From Pseudomonadota bacterium (GTDB lineage: Bacteria; Pseudomonadota; Alphaproteobacteria; Sphingomonadales; Sphingomonadaceae): a stretch of 28,902 bases of DNA. The notes under the pieces are model-generated. The model searched no databases, was not told where the DNA came from, and saw nothing but the letters and a program-made list of their open reading frames with translations. The stretch spans positions 1 to 28,902 of the forward strand of contig JAEWCW010000218.1 in assembly GCA_023390415.1 (NCBI GenBank). The letters are read 5' to 3'. Below are positions 23,904 to 28,902 of this stretch, one piece after another; position 1 is the first letter of the stretch, and each line of letters begins with the position of its first letter. A program made the position numbers and the translations under genes.

Positions 23904-24611
23904 TCAGCGCCCCTCGATCATCTCGTCCACCCAGGCCGGCACCAGCGCGCTCGCAGGCCCGGTCCGGCTCTCATGGAACAGGAAGCTGCCAGCCGACGGC
24001 TCGAGATTGATCTCGAGCGTGCGCGCGCCGGCATAGCGGGCGGTCTGGACGAATCCGGCGGCTGGATAGACATTGCCCGATGTGCCGATCGAGACGAACA
24101 GGTCCGCGTCCATCAGCGCCCGGTCGATCCGCTCCATGTCATAGGGCATCTCGCCGAACCAGACGATGTCCGGGCGCATATGGCCGCCCGCGCCGCATTC
24201 CGGGCAAGCGGGGGAATCGCCGAGTGCCCGGCTCCAGGGAATGCGGGCGTCGCAGGCCCGGCACCAGGCGGACTTCAGCTCGCCATGCATGTGGAGCAGC
24301 CGCCTGGCGCCCGCGCGCTCGTGGAGGTCGTCGACATTCTGGGTGACGATCAGCAGGTCGCCCGCCCATTCCGCATCGAGCCGCGCGAGCGCCCGGTGCG
24401 CGGCGTTGGGCTCGACCTCCTCCAGCCGCGCGCGGCGCGCGTCGTAGAAGGCGTGGACCAAGGCAGGGTCCCGCGCAAAGGCCTGCGGAGTCGCGACATC
24501 CTCGACCCGATGTCCTTCCCAGAGACCGTCCGCGCCGCGGAAGGTGGCAAGGCCGCTTTCCGCCGATATGCCCGCGCCGGTCAGAATGACGATATTGCGG
24601 ATCTCGCGCAC
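23904..24611 (-). CDS. cobB: NAD-dependent protein deacylase, sirtuin
   Basis: A 235-residue sirtuin that removes acyl groups from lysines with NAD+. It has GAGISAESGLATFRG (NAD binding), TQNVDDLHERAG, the catalytic His109 in HMHGEL, and four zinc-ligand cysteines (C117, C120, C136, C139). Y56 and R59 in FYDARR match the Tyr/Arg pair of class III sirtuins, which bind succinyl or malonyl groups, so desuccinylation is likely alongside deacetylation. The start is GTG with AAGG about seven bases upstream. It converges with era, four bases apart. Confidence 0.94.
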   Translation of the reverse strand: MREIRNIVILTGAGISAESGLATFRGADGLWEGHRVEDVATPQAFARDPALVHAFYDARRARLEEVEPNAAHRALARLDAEWAGDLLIVTQNVDDLHERAGARRLLHMHGELKSAWCRACDARIPWSRALGDSPACPECGAGGHMRPDIVWFGEMPYDMERIDRALMDADLFVSIGTSGNVYPAAGFVQTARYAGARTLEINLEPSAGSFLFHESRTGPASALVPAWVDEMIEGR

Positions 24612-24688
24612 CGCCCGCCCTTAGCGGGGACTTGCGATGCGCAAAAGACCGTCGAGGCCGCGAATTCAGATCAGGCGAAAAAGAGGGT

Positions 24689-24714
24689 CCAAATCGGATT
24701 CTCCATTGATTTGG
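24689..24714. promoter_or_regulatory. Inverted repeat in the adhesin upstream region
   Basis: CCAAATC (24689-24695) and GATTTGG (24708-24714) are perfect reverse complements with a 12-base spacer, in the 259-base gap (24612-24870) between the sirtuin and adhesin starts. The surroundings (24661-24735) are clearly less GC-rich than the coding DNA, as expected for a promoter. TTGATT at 24706-24711 is a possible -35, but the facing -10 (CATTGT, 24729-24734) is poor. I see no other structure in this gap. Confidence 0.4.
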
Positions 24715-24870
24715 CCAAGTAAAGCAAACATTGTCGCAGCGCTGCGTGCTTCTGGAGGAGAATCGCGCGGCGGTTGAGTCATTCAGCCGCACAAATCGGA
24801 CACTGCTTCGGGGGAGAGTCAGTTGCGAACCGTCGCCAGTGTCGGAATCGACCGTCAAGGGAGGATTTCG

Positions 24871-26742
24871 ATGTCCAAGATCACAATTCGTTCGTCACTA
24901 CTCGGCGCCGCCGGCCTCGCCGCGATCGCCTGGGCAGTGCCTGCTTCCGCCGACCCGACTCCGGAGTGCAATAACGGCCCCGGCTCGCTCAGCACCGAAT
25001 GCGGCACAAACTCCGTCGCGACCGGGAATTTCGGCACCGCCGTGGGGCAGCTCTCGAGGGCCACGGGCGTCGAAAGCACAGCGGTCGGCACCGATTCACT
25101 CGCCAGCGGACAGCGATCGACCGCCGTGGGCGTCGTCTCGACCGCGCTCGCCGACGACAGCACCGCGCTCGGTGACCGCTCCTCCGCCGCCGACGTCAAT
25201 TCAACCGCTGTCGGCGCCGGATCGCAAGCCACCGGCCGCTCCTCGACGGCGATCGGCAGCGGCGGCACCGCCAGCCGTCCGGTCGTCGCCGCGGGCGGCT
25301 TCAGCACCGCAATCGGGAGCGGCACGCAGATCGCCGCGGGCGCCACTGGCGCGACCGCAATGGGCGACTTCAACACCGTCACCAACGGCGGCTCGTTCTC
25401 AGTCGCGATCGGCGCGTTCAACACCGTCAGCGCGTCGAGCGGCATCGCGATCGGCAACAGCGCGACGGCGAGTGCGGTCAACGGCACGGCGATCGGCACC
25501 GCCGCGCTGACGAGCGCCGAGAGCGGAGTCGCGATCGGCACGCTCTCGCGCGCTAGCAGCGCGTTCAACACCGCCATCGGCAGCCTGTCCGATGCCACCG
25601 GCCTTGAGGCCGTAGCCGTCGGCGGGGACAGCGAGGCTAGCGGCAGCCAATCGACCGCGGTCGGCACGGTTTCCACCGCCTCCGGCAACCTGGCGAGCGC
25701 CTTCGGCAACCGTTCGAGCGCGAGCGGCAACGCCTCTACCTCCGTCGGCGCCCTGTCGCGTGCGACCGGTGCGGAATCGGTTGCCGTCGGTGCCGATTCC
25801 CTTGCCTCCGGCGACAATTCGACTGCGATCGGCACGGTCGCCACGGCCTCGGGCCCGCGTTCGAGCGCGTTCGGCAATCGGGCCAGCGCCAGTGGAAATG
25901 CGTCGGTCGCGGTGGGTCAGGGTGCGATTGCGAGCGATGAGGATGCGGTTGCGATGGGCGACGCCGCTCTCGCCAGCGGCTTCCATTCGACCGCCGTCGG
26001 CGGCGAATCGGTCGCTTCGGGCCGCGGCGCGCAGGCCTTCGGCTGGCAGGCGCAGGCCACCGGGAACCTCTCGCTCGCCGCCGGTCGCCAGGCCCAGGCG
26101 ACCGGGGCGAATTCGACGGCGATCGGCGACAATGCCCGTGCAACCGCCGCCAACTCGACCGCCGTCGGCAACGGTGCAAGCGCCACCCATGCCAACTCGA
26201 CCGCGATCGGCAACGGCGCGACCAGCACCGCCGCCAATCAGGTGACCCTGGGCGGCACCGGCACGTCGGTCCGCCTCGGCGACATCACGGCGAGCACCGC
26301 TGCGCAGACCGCGGCCTCGGTGGGTGTGGCGACTGTCGACGCCAACGGCGTCCTCGGGCGCAACACCACGCTGCTGCCCGCCGTCACCGCCCTGCAGACC
26401 ACGCAGGCGACACAGGCGACGCAGATCAGTGCGCTGCAGGCCACCACCGCGACCCACACGACCCAGATCGGCACCTTGTTCGATCTGGCCGAAGTCAATC
26501 GCCGGGACATCCGCCGTGCGAATGACGGCGTCGCGATGGCGCTGGCGATGGATTCGCCGTCGCTGCCCTCGGGAGCCAATTTCGCCCTCTCGGGCGCGGT
26601 CGGCTACTTCAACGAGCGGACCGCGGGCACCGCGGCCTTCACTGCCCGAATCGGCCCGATGTCCGCCTTCTCGGCCGGCGTCGGCGTCGGCTTCAACAGC
26701 GGCGAAGTCGGTGCGCGTGCGGGCTTCCAGCACGCATGGTGA
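24871..26742 (+). CDS. YadA-like trimeric autotransporter adhesin
   Basis: A 623-residue surface adhesin. A signal peptide (residues 1-27, cleavage ASA|DP) precedes a long passenger (about 28-475) of 14-residue YadA head repeats of the form G-x-x-S-x-A-S-G-x-x-S-T-A-V, which build a left-handed beta-roll in each trimer. A short Thr/Gln-rich stalk with coiled-coil character (about 500-543) leads to the C-terminal YadA anchor (about 543-623), which inserts as four strands per subunit and ends in the terminal aromatic Trp. The ATG at 24871 follows AAGGGAGG with a six-base spacing; a TTG at 24823 in the same frame would only add 16 residues before the signal peptide. Three copies of a 56-residue super-repeat are visible. 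It overlaps the next gene by seven bases. Expected role: attachment or autoaggregation; the receptor is unknown. Confidence 0.93.
   Translation: MSKITIRSSLLGAAGLAAIAWAVPASADPTPECNNGPGSLSTECGTNSVATGNFGTAVGQLSRATGVESTAVGTDSLASGQRSTAVGVVSTALADDSTALGDRSSAADVNSTAVGAGSQATGRSSTAIGSGGTASRPVVAAGGFSTAIGSGTQIAAGATGATAMGDFNTVTNGGSFSVAIGAFNTVSASSGIAIGNSATASAVNGTAIGTAALTSAESGVAIGTLSRASSAFNTAIGSLSDATGLEAVAVGGDSEASGSQSTAVGTVSTASGNLASAFGNRSSASGNASTSVGALSRATGAESVAVGADSLASGDNSTAIGTVATASGPRSSAFGNRASASGNASVAVGQGAIASDEDAVAMGDAALASGFHSTAVGGESVASGRGAQAFGWQAQATGNLSLAAGRQAQATGANSTAIGDNARATAANSTAVGNGASATHANSTAIGNGATSTAANQVTLGGTGTSVRLGDITASTAAQTAASVGVATVDANGVLGRNTTLLPAVTALQTTQATQATQISALQATTATHTTQIGTLFDLAEVNRRDIRRANDGVAMALAMDSPSLPSGANFALSGAVGYFNERTAGTAAFTARIGPMSAFSAGVGVGFNSGEVGARAGFQHAW
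25045..25212 (+). repeat. Adhesin 56-residue super-repeat, copy 1
   Basis: 168 bases encoding four 14-residue units, starting GQLSRATGVESTAV and ending GDRSSAADVNSTAV. Unit by unit it matches copies 2 and 3: LSxATGxE, then xDSxASG, then xVSTA, then xRSSA. Confidence 0.75.
25579..25914 (+). repeat. Adhesin 56-residue super-repeat, tandem copies 2 and 3
   Basis: Copy 2 (25579-25746) begins GSLSDATGLEAVAV and copy 3 (25747-25914) begins GALSRATGAESVAV; they abut exactly. The third and fourth units are nearly the same in both (GTVSTASG.., GNRSSASGNAS / GNRASASGNAS). The DNA differs at many third positions, so the copies are old or selected at protein level. Confidence 0.78.
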
Positions 26743-27251
26743 CACGTCGGTCGTTACGGATTGTGCCGGGGCTTCGCGCCCCGGCCCAGTTCGGCGTGTT
26801 GCTTGCGCTGCTCGCCGCGGGCCAACCGCTCGCGGCGCAGCAGCCACAGCCGGCCCAAGCCCAGGCGCCGGCTGCGGCGCCTGTTCCGGACCAGCTCACT
26901 ATTCTGAAGCTGCTCTGGAGCACGATGGCCGCAGTCGACCAGGCCAACCGGACCGGCAATTATTCGGTGCTTCGAGATCTCGGATCGTCGGCCTTCCAGG
27001 CCGGCAGCAATCCGACCAGCCTGGCAGCGGCTTTCACGCCGCTGCGTAGTCAGGGAATCGATCTCGGCGACACCTTGTTGACGATGCCCAACTGGACCCA
27101 AGTTCCGACCGTCCAGGGCGGGCAATTGAGGATGAGCGGCAGCTTTCCGATACGGACTGCGCCGGTCGTCTTCGACGTGGCATTTGTCTGGGAACGCGGC
27201 TGGAGGCTTCACGGTCTCGCAGTGCGCTCTCAGCCCGGTGCGCAAAGATGA
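26736..27251 (+). CDS. Small exported protein of unknown function, coupled to the adhesin
   Basis: A 171-residue protein. A basic N-terminus and hydrophobic core (FGVLLALLAAG) form a signal peptide with cleavage near LAA|QQ (about residue 34), followed by a Gln/Pro/Ala-rich linker. The mature domain (DQLTILKLLWSTMAAVDQAN onward) is alpha then beta, ending in a strand pair FDVAFVWERGWRLHGLAVRS, which recalls NTF2-like folds; I cannot assign a family. The ATG lies inside the last codons of the adhesin (ATGGTGA), a seven-base overlap without its own ribosome binding site, so translation probably depends on the adhesin. That suggests it helps export, assemble or tune the adhesin in the periplasm; this is inference. 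Confidence 0.8.
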   Translation: MVTRRSLRIVPGLRAPAQFGVLLALLAAGQPLAAQQPQPAQAQAPAAAPVPDQLTILKLLWSTMAAVDQANRTGNYSVLRDLGSSAFQAGSNPTSLAAAFTPLRSQGIDLGDTLLTMPNWTQVPTVQGGQLRMSGSFPIRTAPVVFDVAFVWERGWRLHGLAVRSQPGAQR

Positions 27252-27316
27252 ACTGACGGATTGTCAAGACGAGAGCATATCGCTAAGCCTAATGCATGCT
27301 TCATGGGGAGAGTAAA

Positions 27317-27451
27317 GTGTCACACATGACCAAGACCGAATCGAAGAAGACCTGGCGCAAGCCGGAGACCCGTAAGATCGAGGCCGGATCGGCCGAGGCA
27401 AACGGGACGGGCATCAACGACGGCGGCCCCGTCGGCAACGCCCGCTCCTAA
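27317..27451 (+). CDS. Putative RiPP (lasso-like) precursor peptide
   Basis: A 44-residue peptide starting at GTG (27317) six bases after GGGGAG (27305-27310); an in-frame ATG at 27326 lies too far from that site. The N-terminal half is basic and hydrophilic (TKTESKKTWRKPETRK) and contains W13-x-x-P16, like the YxxP leader signature that lasso leader-binding proteins recognise. The C-terminal half is Gly/Asn-rich (ANGTGINDGGPVGNARS). The adjoining gene is a lasso-type amide synthetase, which is the main evidence. The core is not canonical: no Gly lies 7-9 residues before an Asp or Glu. The best fits are an 8-residue ring A28-D35 or a 7-residue ring N29-D35. The tail has no aromatic plug residue. 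It could be a divergent lasso peptide or another amide-linked peptide. Confidence 0.72.
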   Translation: MSHMTKTESKKTWRKPETRKIEAGSAEANGTGINDGGPVGNARS

Positions 27452-27459
27452 TCCCATTG

Positions 27460-27529
27460 CGGCGATGGCGGTGATCGGCGCGCGCCTCCGGCGCGGCTGA
27501 GAAGGGCACTCACCTGTCCGCCATCGCCG
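27460..27529 (+). promoter_or_regulatory. Long stem-loop enclosing the synthetase ribosome binding site
   Basis: CGGCGATGGCGG (27460-27471) and CCGCCATCGCCG (27518-27529) are perfect 12-bp reverse complements enclosing 46 bases. Inside the loop is a second hairpin, CGCGCC-TCC-GGCGCG (27481-27495), followed by the ribosome binding site GAGAAGGG (27499-27506). The start codon CTG (27514-27516) sits at the foot of the 3' arm, and that arm forms codons 2-6 of the synthetase. In mRNA this should limit translation initiation, or mark a processing or attenuation point between precursor and enzyme. Confidence 0.6.
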
Positions 27530-28902
27530 GCCTTTGGTCTACCGGCGGCGCGATGCCGCCGGTTCCTTTTTGCGAGCGGCTGCTTGATGCGCAGGCGGCT
27601 TTCGGGCCGCATGCAAGGGACGTTCGCGCGTCCGGCGAACTCGCTTTCGGGCGCTGTCTCTACCGGAGCCTTGTCGAGGACCTGTTCGACCGCCAGCCGC
27701 TCGCGGCCGGCGACGGGCTGCTGCTCGTCGCAGACGTACGGATCGACAATCGCGACGAATTGCTAGCGGCGCTCGATCTCGGCCCGGGCAGCCAGCTCGC
27801 CGACTCCGACATTCTCCTCCGCGGCTGGCAGCGCTGGCGCGAGGGGCTGCTCGACCGCCTGCTCGGCGATTTCGCCCTTGCTGTCTGGGAACCAGCGGCT
27901 GAGCGACTGACGCTCGCCCGCGACCCGCTGGGCGAGCGGCCGCTCCATTACGGCGTGGCGGACGGCGTCGTCGCCTTCGCCAGCATCGCCCCCGCATTGG
28001 CCGCCCTGCACTTCATCGACGGCGCAGTGGATGACGCAGCGCTGGTGGATTTCGTCGCCGATCATCCGCGCCGCGGATCGCGCAGCTTCTATCGCGGAGT
28101 CCATCGGGTCGAGCCCGGCCATGTCGTCGTCGTCGGCCGCGACGGCATCCGATCCCGCCGCTGGTGGGATCCGCGAGGGCCCGAGATCAGCCTTCCAGGC
28201 CCCGAGGCCTATGGCGAGGCCCTGCGCGCAGAGCTCGACGCCGCCGTCGCACGCCGCCTCCGCCGAGCCTCCGGCGCGGTCGGGAGCCATCTCAGCGGGG
28301 GGCTCGACAGCGGCGCCGTGACCAGCTCGGCCGCGCTGTTGCTGGGCGGCGAGCCTCTCCACGCCTTCACCTCGGCGCCGCGTGCCGGCTTCGACGGGCC
28401 CGCACCGCCCGGCTACGTCCCCGACGAGAGCGAAGCCGCCGCGGCGGTCGGCGCGCTCTACCCGAACATCGATCATCATGTCATCCGCCCCGGGCCGGGC
28501 CTTTCTCCCCTGCCCCTCCTCGACCGCGACCATCGGCTGACCGGTCAGCCCGTCGGCCATGTCGTCGGCAACCTCTGGTGGTCCGAAATCGCCGCGGCGG
28601 CGAAGGCTCAAGGCGTGACCGTGATGCTGACCGGGGAAGCCGGCAATTTCACGCTGACTGCCGGCCTCGGTCTCGACGATCTCGCCGACCTCCTCCGCCG
28701 CGGCCGGCCGACGCGCTGGCTGCGCGAAGCGCGCGCGCTGGCACGGCGCGAAGGCTGCGGCTGGAGGAGCATCCTCAACGCCTCGCTGGGCCCGGCCATT
28801 CCGACCCCCGCCTACCGCGCGTTGCGGGGCCTTTTCGGCGCAGCCGATACCAGTGCCGCCCTCACCTTCGTGGCGCCGGGACGGGAGACGGAGGTCGAGG
28901 GA
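27514..28902 (+). CDS. Asparagine synthetase-like amide synthetase, lasso cyclase candidate (partial)
   Basis: 463 residues visible; the gene runs off the right edge. The N-terminus reads (M)SAIAGLWS, matching the start of AsnB-type glutaminase domains but with Ser at position 2 instead of the catalytic Cys, so ammonia release from glutamine is not expected. The glutaminase-like fold continues with VADVRIDNRDELLAAL and GDFALAVWEPAAERLTLARD, then PLHYG. The synthetase domain has the ATP pyrophosphate loop SGGLDSGAV and LTGEAGNFT where AsnB proteins have a GxGGDE-like motif. This Cys-less pattern is that of lasso-peptide macrolactam synthetases (McjC type), which adenylate an Asp/Glu side chain for attack by the peptide N-terminus. 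The start appears to be CTG at 27514, eight bases after GAGAAGG; the next ATG (27553) would remove the conserved first strand. Confidence 0.82.
   Translation, partial: MSAIAGLWSTGGAMPPVPFCERLLDAQAAFGPHARDVRASGELAFGRCLYRSLVEDLFDRQPLAAGDGLLLVADVRIDNRDELLAALDLGPGSQLADSDILLRGWQRWREGLLDRLLGDFALAVWEPAAERLTLARDPLGERPLHYGVADGVVAFASIAPALAALHFIDGAVDDAALVDFVADHPRRGSRSFYRGVHRVEPGHVVVVGRDGIRSRRWWDPRGPEISLPGPEAYGEALRAELDAAVARRLRRASGAVGSHLSGGLDSGAVTSSAALLLGGEPLHAFTSAPRAGFDGPAPPGYVPDESEAAAAVGALYPNIDHHVIRPGPGLSPLPLLDRDHRLTGQPVGHVVGNLWWSEIAAAAKAQGVTVMLTGEAGNFTLTAGLGLDDLADLLRRGRPTRWLREARALARREGCGWRSILNASLGPAIPTPAYRALRGLFGAADTSAALTFVAPGRETEVEG

Noticed and set aside
24637..24777. 46-residue plus-strand frame upstream of the adhesin
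   Set aside because: Composition is Arg/Lys/Ser-rich, it has no convincing ribosome binding site, and it covers the lower-GC region expected to hold the promoter.
25045..26240. Possible CRISPR or tandem DNA repeat array
   Set aside because: The periodicity is a coding 42-bp/168-bp protein repeat in frame with the adhesin, without constant repeats or unique spacers.
25399..26847. Minus-strand frame opposite the adhesin
   Set aside because: Its apparent repeats are the antisense image of the adhesin head repeats.
27261..27289. Promoter for the RiPP precursor with -35 TTGTCA
   Set aside because: The hexamer is good, but no acceptable -10 lies 16-18 bases downstream (TAAGCC matches only two positions), so it is not listed as a feature.
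27553..27555. ATG as the synthetase start
   Set aside because: It would remove the conserved SAIAGLW strand of the N-terminal domain and has no ribosome binding site at a proper distance.

Overview
The window is high-GC chromosomal DNA from an alphaproteobacterium, most likely a sphingomonad (Sphingomonadales). The signs are the tightly coupled lepB-rnc-era block, several small secreted or membrane proteins of types I associate with sphingomonads, serine hydrolases of the beta-lactamase fold, and a dispersed GC-rich inverted repeat at the left edge. Genes are densely packed on both strands, many pairs overlap by 1-9 bases, and I see no insertion sequence, phage gene, tRNA or rRNA.

Layout. 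1-4850: an SDR dehydrogenase, a phospholipase D-like protein, three small uncharacterised proteins and a thiolase; the SDR and thiolase fit acyl-CoA or branched-chain catabolism. 4925-12644: a membrane-bound FixL-like histidine kinase, two serine hydrolases (one secreted), a small lipoprotein, a small membrane protein and a PYROXD2-like FAD oxidoreductase. 12732-14663: a soluble PAS-PAS-kinase-receiver protein whose H-box lacks the phosphoacceptor histidine. 14655-17077 (minus strand): an apparent operon of an Lrp/AsnC regulator, homogentisate 1,2-dioxygenase and a 2-oxoglutarate/Fe(II) oxygenase, headed by a perfect palindrome that is a likely AsnC-family operator. 17186-23899: an S41 peptidase, glutathione reductase, glucose-6-phosphate isomerase, signal peptidase I, RNase III and Era. 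23904-24611: a sirtuin deacylase.

The right end (24612-28902) is the most unusual part. It holds a YadA-like trimeric autotransporter with a 56-residue super-repeat, translationally coupled to a small exported protein. Next comes a 44-residue RiPP-like precursor, then a large ATP-dependent amide synthetase of the asparagine synthetase B type that runs off the window. The synthetase lacks the N-terminal glutaminase cysteine, as lasso-peptide macrolactam synthetases do. Precursor plus synthetase suggests a lasso-type cluster, but the precursor has no Gly1-to-Asp/Glu7-9 core and no bulky plug residue. The synthetase appears to start at a CTG codon, and its ribosome binding site sits inside the loop of a perfect 12-bp stem. 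This would be a credible way to make much more precursor than enzyme. The remaining processing genes (B1/B2 proteins, transporter) would lie beyond the right edge.
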